Part shown: one piece after another, positions 16,314 through 24,370 of the stretch
Layout: each line of letters opens with the position of its first letter
Numbering within the stretch: position 1 is the stretch's first letter
Source of the DNA: Sandaracinobacteroides sp041675905
GTDB lineage: Bacteria > Pseudomonadota > Alphaproteobacteria > Sphingomonadales > Sphingomonadaceae
Length of the DNA stretch: 56,468 bases
Assembly: GCA_041675905.1 (NCBI GenBank)
Contig: JBAYSX010000017.1
Location: 1-56,468, forward strand
Direction of reading: 5' to 3'
Notes under the pieces: generated by a model
Databases searched by the model: none
Seen by the model: the letters and a program-made list of their open reading frames with translations, nothing else
What the model was told of the DNA's origin: nothing
Program-made: the position numbers and the translations under genes

Positions 16314-16983
16314 GGCGCTGCGCCTTTCCGGCCTGACCCGCAGCTTCGAGCAGGGTGGCACTACCATAGACGTGCTGCGCGGCGTCGATCTGACCTTGCA
16401 AAAGGGTGAGATCGTGGCGCTGCTCGGCCCGTCCGGCTCCGGCAAATCGACGCTTCTCCAGGCCGCCGGCCTGCTGGAAGGTGGTTTTGGCGGTCAGATC
16501 GCCATTGACGGTATAGCCGCCGAAAAGCTCGACGACCGGGGTCGTACCGCGATCCGGCGAGACCGGTTGGGTTTCGTCTATCAGTTCCACCATCTGCTAC
16601 CTGATTTTACCGCGGCGGAAAATGTCGTTCTGCCGCAACTGATCGCCAGGGTCAGCCGTACGCATGCCGATGTTCGGGCGCGTGAATTGCTGGCCAGCCT
16701 CGGGCTTGGCGCAAGACTGAATCACCGCCCGTCGCAATTATCGGGGGGCGAGCAACAGCGTGTCGCTGTCGCCCGCGCGCTCGCCAACCGGCCCGTGCTG
16801 GTGCTGGCCGATGAACCCACCGGCAATCTCGATGAGACGACCGCCGCCCGGGTGCTCGACGCATTCCTTGCCCTGGTACGGGGCGAAGGGTCGGCTGCGC
16901 TGATCGCCACGCACAACCGGGCGCTCGCCGGGCAGATGGACCGGATCGTTCGCCTGCACGACGGCACGCTGGAGGCGATATAA
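16306..16983 (+). CDS. lolD: Lipoprotein-releasing ABC transporter ATPase LolD
   Basis: LolD energises lipoprotein release. The 225-aa ATPase has Walker A GPSGSGKST (about 41-49), the ABC signature LSGGEQQRVAVARAL and Walker B VLVLADEPTGNLD. The gene start overlaps the lolC end by 8 bp, in keeping with tight coupling of the two subunits. A bidirectional terminator follows at 16985-17018. Confidence 0.94.
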   Translation: MSEALRLSGLTRSFEQGGTTIDVLRGVDLTLQKGEIVALLGPSGSGKSTLLQAAGLLEGGFGGQIAIDGIAAEKLDDRGRTAIRRDRLGFVYQFHHLLPDFTAAENVVLPQLIARVSRTHADVRARELLASLGLGARLNHRPSQLSGGEQQRVAVARALANRPVLVLADEPTGNLDETTAARVLDAFLALVRGEGSAALIATHNRALAGQMDRIVRLHDGTLEAI

Positions 16984-16984
16984 A

Positions 16985-17018
16985 AAAGCCAGCGGAGAAT
17001 ATATCCCCCGCTGGCTTT
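16985..17018. terminator. Bidirectional intrinsic terminator after lolD
   Basis: AAAGCCAGCGG (16985-16995) pairs with CCGCTGGCTTT (17008-17018) in an 11-bp stem, with A/T flanks. It separates the convergent lolD and VOC genes. Confidence 0.8.
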
Positions 17019-17028
17019 ACATTCAGGT

Positions 17029-17415
17029 TCAGGCAGCCATCCGGTGCATGGCGCAAAGCTTGTTGCCGGCCGGATCGCGCAGATAGGCGAGATACAGCTT
17101 GTTGCCTTCGCCGAAGTCCCGGACGCCCGGTGGATTTTCACATGCAGTGCCGCCCGCTGCCACGCCCGCGGCATGCCATGCCTCGACCTGTTCGGGTGAT
17201 GTCGCCGCGAAACCGATGGTGCCGCCATTGGCGTGCGTCGCCGCGTTGCCGTCGATCGGATGGGTAACGATGAACATACCCGTTGGGGTGGCGTAAACAC
17301 AACGTTCCGGGCCAATGGCACTGCCCGGCGCTATGCCCAGCGCCCCGAGCGCCGCATCGTAGAATTTTTTCGACGCATCCACATCTTTTGCGCCAATCAC
17401 GACATGACTGAACAA
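17029..17415 (-). CDS. VOC-family (glyoxalase-like) protein
   Basis: A 128-aa vicinal-oxygen-chelate protein beginning MFSHVVIGAKDVDASKKFYD and ending RDPAGNKLCAMHRMAA. The TTG at 17415 is taken as the start because the GGGAGG Shine-Dalgarno lies a few bases ahead and the fold starts there; the upstream open frame has no VOC features. Metal ligands at family positions include H4 and the final beta-strand Glu/His region, but the substrate cannot be inferred. It is the last gene before the lolD terminator and has no obvious partner. Confidence 0.88.
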   Translation of the reverse strand: MFSHVVIGAKDVDASKKFYDAALGALGIAPGSAIGPERCVYATPTGMFIVTHPIDGNAATHANGGTIGFAATSPEQVEAWHAAGVAAGGTACENPPGVRDFGEGNKLYLAYLRDPAGNKLCAMHRMAA

Positions 17416-17509
17416 ACCGACCTCCCGCAAATTTCCGGCACAAGAGCGTGCCGCGCGGCTTTCGTACCAGAAACGACGATGCGGATTCCACCCCTTCCGG
17501 GCGAGCCAC

Positions 17510-18211
17510 TTACTCAGCGAATTGCTGCCAGCCGCGCATACGCAGTTCGCAGGCGGGGCAGGTTCCACAGCCATATCCCCACGGGTGCAACACATCGCGC
17601 ACGCCGAGATAACAGCTGTGGGTTTGCGTGCGAATCAGTTCGATCAGATCATCGCCGCCCAGATCATGGGCGAGGCTCCAGGTCTGCGCCTTGTCCAGCC
17701 ACATCAGCGGCGTATGGATGATGCAGCAGCTGGCCATGCCGAGATTCAGCGTCACCTGCAGCGATTTCAGCGTATCGTCCCGGCAATCCGGATAGCCGGA
17801 ATAGTCGGTTTCGCACATGCCGCCCACCAGATGCCGCAAACCCCGGCGGCTGGCGAGCGCTGCGGCGAATGTGAAGAACAGCAGATTGCGGCCCGGCACG
17901 AAACTGGTGGGCAGGCCATCTTCCCCGAAACGGATTTCCGCTTCGCTGGTCAGCGCCGTGTCGCTCATCTGGCCGAGGATGGAAAGATCCAGCAGATGAT
18001 CCGGCCCCAGCCGGGCGGCAAGACCGGGTTGCTGGCGTGTCAGCCTGTCGCGGAAAGCCTCGCGGATATCCAGTTCGATGCGATGGCGCTGGCCATAATC
18101 GAAGCCGACGGTTTCAACGCGGGGAAATTCCGCCAGCGCCCAGGCGAGGCAGGTGGCGGAATCCTGACCACCGGAAAACAGCACCAGCGCGCCATCGTCG
18201 GCGTTGGGCAT
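17510..18211 (-). CDS. queC: 7-cyano-7-deazaguanine synthase
   Basis: QueC converts 7-carboxy-7-deazaguanine to preQ0 in queuosine synthesis, with ATP and ammonia. The 233-aa protein starts MPNADDGALVLFSGGQDSAT, with the PP-loop SGGQDS at residues 13-18. The C-terminal zinc site CYLGVRDVLHP...CGTCPAC is intact. The start is fixed by an overlap with the queE stop (TGATG). It forms a two-gene operon with queE; queD and queF are not in the window. Confidence 0.95.
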   Translation of the reverse strand: MPNADDGALVLFSGGQDSATCLAWALAEFPRVETVGFDYGQRHRIELDIREAFRDRLTRQQPGLAARLGPDHLLDLSILGQMSDTALTSEAEIRFGEDGLPTSFVPGRNLLFFTFAAALASRRGLRHLVGGMCETDYSGYPDCRDDTLKSLQVTLNLGMASCCIIHTPLMWLDKAQTWSLAHDLGGDDLIELIRTQTHSCYLGVRDVLHPWGYGCGTCPACELRMRGWQQFAE

Positions 18212-18843
18212 CAGCGGATTCCGACGATCTTGTGCGACTGCAACGACAGCCGCCAGTGCGGATGGTCGATGCAATACGCAATCGCGGCCTGCGCATTGGC
18301 TTCGGCATCCGCCGAATCCATCGGCTGCAAGAAGAAGTGCGTGAAATCCAGATGCTCGAAGCGTTCCGGCGGCGCGTCTTTTTGCGGATAGACCAGTTTC
18401 AGTTCATCCCCCGACGTCAGCACCAGCGGTGCATCGGCCTTGGGGCTGACGCAAATCCAGTCCAGCCCCGGCGGTGCTGGCAGCGTTCCGTTGGTTTCGA
18501 CGCCAATCTCGAAATGGCGGGCATGCAGGGCCGCCACCAGCGCCGCATCCACCTGCAGCAACGGCTCGCCGCCCGTCAGCACAACATAGCGGTTGGCGGC
18601 GGGGCTGGCCCATTCCGCCTCGATGGCGTCGGCCAGCTTGTCGGCGTCAGCGAAACGCCCGCCGCCCGTGCCATCCATGCCGACGAAATCGGTGTCGCAG
18701 AAATCGCAAACAGCGGTGGCGCGATCTTCTTCCCGCCCCGACCACAGATTGCAGCCGGCGAAGCGGCAAAAGACGGCGGCGCGACCGCTGTGCGCGCCTT
18801 CGCCCTGCAGCGTCTTGAAGATTTCCTTGACGGCGTAACTCAT
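18211..18843 (-). CDS. queE: 7-carboxy-7-deazaguanine synthase
   Basis: QueE is the radical-SAM enzyme that rearranges carboxy-tetrahydropterin to 7-carboxy-7-deazaguanine. The 210-aa protein has a non-canonical cluster motif, C31-x14-C46-x2-C49, like the QueE of Burkholderia multivorans rather than the C-x3-C-x2-C form. LTGGEPLLQVD (about 90-100), ETNGT and the C-terminal SLQSHKIVGIR are typical. It precedes queC with a 1-base overlap and follows purB by 10 bp. The three may share a transcript. Confidence 0.95.
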   Translation of the reverse strand: MSYAVKEIFKTLQGEGAHSGRAAVFCRFAGCNLWSGREEDRATAVCDFCDTDFVGMDGTGGGRFADADKLADAIEAEWASPAANRYVVLTGGEPLLQVDAALVAALHARHFEIGVETNGTLPAPPGLDWICVSPKADAPLVLTSGDELKLVYPQKDAPPERFEHLDFTHFFLQPMDSADAEANAQAAIAYCIDHPHWRLSLQSHKIVGIR

Positions 18844-18853
18844 ATTCCGCGGC

Positions 18854-20167
18854 TCACGCTTGCGGCTCGTCTCCGAACACTCGGGCGAAGATGGTATCGA
18901 TCTGCGAGAAATGATGATCGAGCGTGAACAGCGCTTCCAGTTCGGCGGGCGTCAACCTGCCCGTTACATCTGCATCGGCCTTCAACAGGTCGAGCAGTTG
19001 CAGATCGCCATCCGAATCCCATACCTGCATGGCATTGCGTTGCACGATTCGATAGGCGTCTTCCCGCGCGGCGCCAGCCTGGGTCAGCGCCAGCAGCACG
19101 CGCTGCGAATGGATCAGCCCGCCCATGCGGTTCATGTTTTTCAACATGCGTTCCGGGTAAATGACCAGCTTGTCGATCACACCCGTCAGCCGTGCCAGCG
19201 CGAAATCCAGCGTGATGGTCGCATCCGGCGCAATGCCGCGCTCCACCGACGAATGGCTGATATCGCGTTCGTGCCACAGCGCGACATTCTCCATCGCCGG
19301 GATCACCGCCGAACGGACGAGACGCGCAAGACCGGTCAGATTTTCCGTCAGCACCGGGTTGCGCTTGTGCGGCATCGCCGACGAACCCTTCTGGCCCGGG
19401 GAGAAATATTCTTCCGCTTCCAGCACTTCGGTGCGCTGCAGATGGCGGATTTCCGTCGCCAGCCGCTCGATGGACGAAGCGATGACGCCCAGGGTGGCGA
19501 AAAACATCGCGTGCCGGTCGCGCGGGATCACCTGGGTGGAAATCGGTTCAATGGCGAGGCCGAGCTTTTCCGCGACATGCGCTTCGACCGCAGGCGAAAT
19601 ATTGGCGAAGGTGCCAACCGCACCCGATATGGCGCAGGTTGCAATCTCGGCGCGCGCTGCCACCAGACGTTCGCGATTGCGGGCGAATTCGGCATAGGCC
19701 TGCGCCAGCTTGAACCCGAAGGTGACGGGTTCGGCATGGATGCCATGGCTGCGACCGATGGTGGGCGTATATTTATGCTCGAAGGCGCGGCGGCGGATTG
19801 CGGCCAGCAGCGCATCCATATCGGCGAGCAGGATATCGGTCGCGCGGGCCAGCTGGATGTTGAGGCAGGTGTCCAGCACGTCGGAGCTGGTCATGCCCTG
19901 GTGGACGAAGCGCGCTTCCTCGCCGACATGTTCGGCCAGATTGGTCAGGAAGGCGATGACGTCATGCTTCACTTCCCGCTCGATCTCGTCGATGCGGTCC
20001 ACCTCGAACGCGCCGCGTTCCCACACAGCCTTTGCCGCTTCTTTGGGGATGACGCCGAGTTCGGCCTGCGCGTCGGCGGCGTGGGCCTCGATCTCGAACC
20101 AGATGCGGAACTTCGTTTCCGGAGACCAGATCGAAGTCATTTCGGGGCGGGAATAACGTGCTATCAT
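18854..20167 (-). CDS. purB: Adenylosuccinate lyase
   Basis: PurB cleaves SAICAR and adenylosuccinate in purine synthesis. The 437-aa protein carries GRSHGIHAEP (138-147) and the lyase signature GSSAMPHKRNP (261-271), with the second catalytic Ser inside it. Start at MIARYSRPEM, usual for the family. It is followed after 10 bp by queE and preceded by 9 bp from the PhoD-like gene, an arrangement consistent with a minus-strand transcript PhoD-like, purB, queE, queC. Confidence 0.96.
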   Translation of the reverse strand: MIARYSRPEMTSIWSPETKFRIWFEIEAHAADAQAELGVIPKEAAKAVWERGAFEVDRIDEIEREVKHDVIAFLTNLAEHVGEEARFVHQGMTSSDVLDTCLNIQLARATDILLADMDALLAAIRRRAFEHKYTPTIGRSHGIHAEPVTFGFKLAQAYAEFARNRERLVAARAEIATCAISGAVGTFANISPAVEAHVAEKLGLAIEPISTQVIPRDRHAMFFATLGVIASSIERLATEIRHLQRTEVLEAEEYFSPGQKGSSAMPHKRNPVLTENLTGLARLVRSAVIPAMENVALWHERDISHSSVERGIAPDATITLDFALARLTGVIDKLVIYPERMLKNMNRMGGLIHSQRVLLALTQAGAAREDAYRIVQRNAMQVWDSDGDLQLLDLLKADADVTGRLTPAELEALFTLDHHFSQIDTIFARVFGDEPQA

Positions 20168-20176
20168 CTCCGGCTC

Positions 20177-21790
20177 CTAGCCCATCACCAGCCGTCGCTG
20201 CAACGCCTGAACGCGGGCGCGCATGATCGTCTCCAGTTTTTCCGACCGGGCCGACACCGGGGCCGTGAAACGCCATTCGGCCAGCACCTGCGCCGGCGTC
20301 AGCGTCAGGTGCATATAACCCCGCCGCCGCAGGTCGGCCCAGCGCAAACCCGGATTGCCGCCCACCAGCGCGCCGGCGATCATATCGGCGGGTTGCGCGG
20401 CAAGGCTCGCATCCAGGCCCGGCGCACTGATCGACGGACACCCCAGCCCGACACCCGCCGGACGGCCATTATTCAGCAGGTCATGCGCCCAGCTGTTATG
20501 CGTATCGGCGGACAACACCACCAGATCGCCGCCCGTACGTTGCGCCATGGCGAGCAGCCGTGCCCGCGCCGCCGGATAGCCATCCCACGCCGCCATGCAG
20601 AAAGGCAGGCGCGCGCTTCCGGCGGCGGTTATGGTGCGCAAAAACCGATCGCTCTCCGCCGTCGCCTGACCGGGGAGCATTCCGGCGGGCGGCGGCAGCA
20701 GATTTCCCATCATCGGTTGCTGCGCCAGGATTTGCCAGCGGATGCCGCGCCGGGTGGAATCCTGCATCGCGCCGAACAGCCAGCGTTCCTGGTCATGGCC
20801 GAGCATCTGGCGGCTGCCAGAAACCCATTGCTCATCGCGCAGGCGCGCCATCGCAGCTTGCGGATTGGCGCTCTGCATGGCCGCCATGAGAGACAGCGGC
20901 ATATCCCGCGCGCCGGTATCCAGCCGGTAAAGGCTGGCCAGGCGCCCGATATCAAATCGCATGAAGGATGTATCGGCAACCGGCAGCCAATCCTGAAAGG
21001 CGCGCCGGGCGAGCGCCGCCTGCACGTCCGGAAGGCCGCGTGCCGGTTGCATTCCCATCCAGCCACTGGCGGCGGCGTCATACGGGTCCCACATCGGCAC
21101 CAGCGGCACCTGCGCCTGCAAGCGCAGCAAATCAGGATCGGCGCGGGCGACGCGCCAGGCGGCCCAATATTCTTCCAGCGTCGCCGGCGGCTGCATCGGG
21201 GCTGCCCGCACCGGTTGCGCGATGCGTGGGAACAGTTGCCCCGGATTGCCGGCCAGCAGGAACAGATCGACATCATCCGCATCCGCCGCATGGGCGAAAC
21301 CGTTGAACCAGCCGGCGGCAACGCTCGCGCCGGCCGCAAGACCGATGCGGAAACTCTGCGGAATATCGCGGGGCAGCGTACGGGTGCGACCAACCGCAGA
21401 ATGGCTTCGGTCCGGCCCGCTGAAGCGATAATAATAGGTAGTCCCCGGTTCCAGCCCTTCCACGATGGTGCGCGCCGTCCAGTCCCGCTGCGGATCGGCG
21501 ATGGCCTCCGCCATTTCCCGGCTGCGGCTCATATCCGGGCGGGTGGAAAGCTCAAGTCGCAGACGCACCGGCTGGCCACCCGTTCCTGCATAGCGCGTCC
21601 AGAACAGCATCCGCGTCTGGCCCGGCTCGCCAGTGGCGATGCCATGGGTGAAAGCTTCCGATGCGGCATCCTCTATGCGTTTCCGCCGGGCGATGGCCGG
21701 CCCCGTCAGCAACCCCGCTGACAGAAACGCGCCGCCCAGCAGCGTGCGGCGGTTGATGCCGTGCCGAATTTCGCGTTTGATTTCACCCAT
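20177..21790 (-). CDS. PhoD-like (alkaline phosphatase D family) protein with degenerate active site
   Basis: A 537-aa protein with a Tat-type signal (NRRTLLGGAFLSAGLLTG), a PhoD N-terminal domain (FTHGIATGEPGQTRMLFWTR, GLEPGTTYYYRFSGP) and a metallophosphatase-like C-terminal part (LVVLSADTHNSWAHDL). In typical PhoD proteins the metal and nucleophile region reads SCQ...GDYIYE and WDDHE. Here these positions read GASV, LAGNPG and MWDPYD, so several ligands are missing while the final D-x-H is kept. It is therefore probably not an ordinary phosphodiesterase, or is a pseudoenzyme. Diverges from the ArsC-like gene over 65 bp. Confidence 0.78.
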   Translation of the reverse strand: MGEIKREIRHGINRRTLLGGAFLSAGLLTGPAIARRKRIEDAASEAFTHGIATGEPGQTRMLFWTRYAGTGGQPVRLRLELSTRPDMSRSREMAEAIADPQRDWTARTIVEGLEPGTTYYYRFSGPDRSHSAVGRTRTLPRDIPQSFRIGLAAGASVAAGWFNGFAHAADADDVDLFLLAGNPGQLFPRIAQPVRAAPMQPPATLEEYWAAWRVARADPDLLRLQAQVPLVPMWDPYDAAASGWMGMQPARGLPDVQAALARRAFQDWLPVADTSFMRFDIGRLASLYRLDTGARDMPLSLMAAMQSANPQAAMARLRDEQWVSGSRQMLGHDQERWLFGAMQDSTRRGIRWQILAQQPMMGNLLPPPAGMLPGQATAESDRFLRTITAAGSARLPFCMAAWDGYPAARARLLAMAQRTGGDLVVLSADTHNSWAHDLLNNGRPAGVGLGCPSISAPGLDASLAAQPADMIAGALVGGNPGLRWADLRRRGYMHLTLTPAQVLAEWRFTAPVSARSEKLETIMRARVQALQRRLVMG

Positions 21791-21855
21791 GGCGGCTCAT
21801 TAACGGAAACCTGCGCATCTATCCATAACCGCCAGCAGCAATTACAGGAAAATCC

Positions 21856-22236
21856 ATGATCGTCATTCACCATAATCCGAAGTGCAGCACATCCCGCAAT
21901 GTGCTGGCGGCGATTCGCGCCTCTGGCAGCGAACCGGAGGTCATCGAGTATCTGCAAACTGGCTGGACGGAGCCACAACTCCTCGGCCTGTTCGCCGCCG
22001 CCGGTATTACACCCCGAGAGGCGCTGCGCGCCCGTCAGCCGGAAGCCGCCGGGCTGGATGATGCGGACGACGCCACGATCCTTGCCGCCATGGTACGCCA
22101 GCCGGTGCTGGTGGAGCGGCCCATCGTCTGCTCGCCGCGCGGGGTGCGGCTCTGCCGGCCCGCCGCGCGCATCGTCGATCTGCTCGAACAGCCGCTGCCG
22201 GCGGATTTCGTCAAGGAAGATGGCAAACCGCTGTGA
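21856..22236 (+). CDS. ArsC/Spx-family glutaredoxin-like protein
   Basis: A 126-aa thioredoxin-fold protein of the ArsC/Spx family. The catalytic Cys10 is in HHNPKCSTSRN, and the C-terminal RPIVCSPRGVRLCRP resembles glutathione/glutaredoxin-coupled arsenate reductases. It is not linked to arsenic genes: neighbours are a PhoD-like gene, a small lipoprotein and panB. A second, more typical copy sits in the ars operon at 52322. Whether this one reduces arsenate or is a YffB-like housekeeping protein cannot be decided from sequence. Confidence 0.85.
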   Translation: MIVIHHNPKCSTSRNVLAAIRASGSEPEVIEYLQTGWTEPQLLGLFAAAGITPREALRARQPEAAGLDDADDATILAAMVRQPVLVERPIVCSPRGVRLCRPAARIVDLLEQPLPADFVKEDGKPL

Positions 22237-22511
22237 GGAAACCGCTTCCCCCGTTGCTGCTCGTCGTGCTGATCGCGCCGGTTCTGGCGGGCTGTGTCGC
22301 GCGCACCGCCATCAAGGCCGTAACCGTGCCGGTGCGCGCCGCCGGCACGGTGGCGGAGACCGCATGGGACGCCACCACCACCAGCCAGGAAGAGGCCGAC
22401 CGCAATCGCGGCAGGGAGATGCGCAAGGCGGAGGAGCGGGCGGAAAAAGCCCGCAAGGAACAGGAGAAAGCGGACCGGGCCAGTCAACTGGATCAGCCGG
22501 TTTCCTATTGA
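22233..22511 (+). CDS. Small lipoprotein with charged helical tail
   Basis: A 92-aa protein with a GTG start that overlaps the ArsC-like stop. A signal peptide with lipobox ending LAGC (Cys about residue 21) is followed by a short Ala/Val-rich region and a strongly charged helix (RGREMRKAEERAEKARKEQE). It is predicted to be a membrane-attached lipoprotein. No function is known. Its position between ArsC-like and panB genes gives no clear clue; co-translation with the ArsC-like gene is likely. Confidence 0.75.
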   Translation: MRKPLPPLLLVVLIAPVLAGCVARTAIKAVTVPVRAAGTVAETAWDATTTSQEEADRNRGREMRKAEERAEKARKEQEKADRASQLDQPVSY

Positions 22512-22553
22512 TCCCGGTTGACGCCAGCCCGCGCCGGCGCGACAAGCTTTTCC

Positions 22554-23432
22554 ATGTCCACTACTTTCACGCTCGATCCCGCCACATCCCGCGCACATCC
22601 GGTGCCGGAGCCTGTGCGCCGCCTGACGGTGCCAGCCATCGCCGGGCGCAAGAAGGATGGCGTGACCGACGAACCGCTGGTGATGCTGACCGCCTATACC
22701 GCCCGGATGGCGCAATTGCTCGATCCGCATTGCGACATGCTGCTGGTGGGCGACAGCCTTGGTCAGGTGATTTATGGCCTCGACACCACGGTGCGGGTGA
22801 CGACGGAAATGATGATAGCCCATGGCGCGGCGGTCGTGCGCGGTTCGTGGCATGCGGTGGTGGTGATCGACCTGCCCTTCGGCACATATGAGCAGTCGCC
22901 GGAACAGGCCTTCGCCACGGCCTCCCGCGTAATGCAGCAAACCGGCGCCGCCGCCGTCAAGCTGGAAGGCGGCGAGGTGCTGGCGCCGACCGTCAAATTC
23001 CTCGTGGATCGCGGGATTCCGGTGGTGGGGCATATCGGCCTGACGCCCCAGGCGGTGAATGCGCTCGGCGGCTATGGCGCACGCGGGCGCAACCCGCATG
23101 AAGCCGCAAAGATCGAGGCCGACGGCCGCGCCATTGCCGATGCCGGCGCCTTCGCGCTGGTGATCGAAGGCGTGATGGAGCCGCTGGCCCGCGCCATCAC
23201 GACCGCCATCCCTTGCCCCACCATCGGTATCGGCGCATCGCCCGCATGTGATGGCCAGGTACTGGTGATCGACGACATGCTCGGCATGTTCGAGCGCGTG
23301 CCGCGCTTCGTTCGCCGTTTCGATAATTTCGCCGAACGCATCACCGCCGCCGCCGGGACATATGCCGCCGAGGTCCGCGCGCGGACGTTCCCGGCGGACA
23401 AGGAACTTTATGGCCAGCCGAAAAAAGATTAA
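22554..23432 (+). CDS. panB: 3-methyl-2-oxobutanoate hydroxymethyltransferase
   Basis: PanB adds a hydroxymethyl group from methylenetetrahydrofolate to ketoisovalerate in pantothenate synthesis. The 292-aa protein starts at MSTTFTLDPATSR; a TTG extension upstream is less likely. Signature stretches LTAYTARMAQLLDPHCDMLL, VGDSLGQVIYGLDTT, VKLEGGEVLAP and GHIGLTPQAVNALGG are all present. panC is not adjacent. The gene sits 42 bp after the small lipoprotein and leads toward the YfgM-like/bamB/der cluster. Confidence 0.95.
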   Translation: MSTTFTLDPATSRAHPVPEPVRRLTVPAIAGRKKDGVTDEPLVMLTAYTARMAQLLDPHCDMLLVGDSLGQVIYGLDTTVRVTTEMMIAHGAAVVRGSWHAVVVIDLPFGTYEQSPEQAFATASRVMQQTGAAAVKLEGGEVLAPTVKFLVDRGIPVVGHIGLTPQAVNALGGYGARGRNPHEAAKIEADGRAIADAGAFALVIEGVMEPLARAITTAIPCPTIGIGASPACDGQVLVIDDMLGMFERVPRFVRRFDNFAERITAAAGTYAAEVRARTFPADKELYGQPKKD

Positions 23433-23581
23433 GGGCGGTTCAGCCTTGCGCAAGATACTCTTTCCCAAAACGCATAACCTGGGCTTTGCGCTTTCGCGGA
23501 AGCCTCTGTAAGGGGTCCGGGTTGTGAAAGTGCGTGCGGGCGGAATCGGCGTCCGAACGATTTGATGTCGGGAACGAAAAT

Positions 23582-24370
23582 TTGGCCACCACTCCTCCAG
23601 CCCGTCCTTCGGCCACGCGGCCGGCTGATCCGCGCGATGAAGCCTTCCTGCGCGAGGTGGATGAGGAATATCGTCGCGATGAATTCAATCGCTTCGCCCG
23701 CCGTTATGGCCGCTGGATCTTGCTGGCGGTCGGCGTCGGCCTGGCCGCGCTTGGCGGATGGCTGTTCTGGCAGGCGGAGCAGAACAAGCAGAATGAATCG
23801 CTGTCGGAGCAGTTCACGCTTGCCTTGAACAAGGTGGATGCCGGCGATACGGAAGCCGCCCGCGCAGCCCTCGATCTGACCGCAAAAGGAGATAACGCCG
23901 GCTATACGGCGCTGGCGCGGCTGACCGATGCCGGGCTGGCGGCGGCGGCAGGTGAGGATGAAAAGGGCGCGGGCTTGTTGCGCGCGGTGACGGACGATGC
24001 AGCCGCGCCACAGGCGCTCCGCGATGTGGCACGGCTGAAGCGCATCCGGCTGACTTTCGATTCGATGGAACCGGCGACGGTGATTCAGGAGCTTGCGCCT
24101 TATCTTGCCGGGGATAATCCCTGGTATCCGATTGCCGCCGAAATGACAGCGCTGGCGCATATGAAGGCTGGCGAGAACGACAAGGCCGGGCCGATCTTTC
24201 TGCGGCTGGCCGGCGATGGCCGCGCACCGCCATCGTTGCGCGCGCGCGCCGAGCAGATGGCGGCAACGCTGGGCCAGGATGTGGCGGCACTGACCGAGGC
24301 ACGCATTGCCACGGCGCAGGCGGCGGCGAACGATCTGGCGCCAGAGGCCGCACCGGCGGAGACAAATTGA
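23582..24370 (+). CDS. YfgM-like TPR membrane protein
   Basis: A 262-aa protein when started at the TTG at 23582 (an in-frame GTG at 23534 is the alternative; neither has a strong ribosome-binding site). A charged N-terminus (FLREVDEEYRRDEFNRFARR) precedes one TM (WILLAVGVGLAALGGWLFW), then a periplasmic TPR-like helical domain. In E. coli YfgM is a partner of the Sec translocon and periplasmic chaperones. Its place directly before bamB, with a 1-base stop/start overlap, is the usual arrangement. Confidence 0.85.
   Translation: MATTPPARPSATRPADPRDEAFLREVDEEYRRDEFNRFARRYGRWILLAVGVGLAALGGWLFWQAEQNKQNESLSEQFTLALNKVDAGDTEAARAALDLTAKGDNAGYTALARLTDAGLAAAAGEDEKGAGLLRAVTDDAAAPQALRDVARLKRIRLTFDSMEPATVIQELAPYLAGDNPWYPIAAEMTALAHMKAGENDKAGPIFLRLAGDGRAPPSLRARAEQMAATLGQDVAALTEARIATAQAAANDLAPEAAPAETN

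Noticed and set aside
18860..21721. A 953-codon plus-strand open frame antisense to purB and the PhoD-like gene
   Set aside because: It is the complement-phase shadow of two well-matched genes in high-GC DNA; its sequence is Arg/His/Gln-rich and without recognisable domains.
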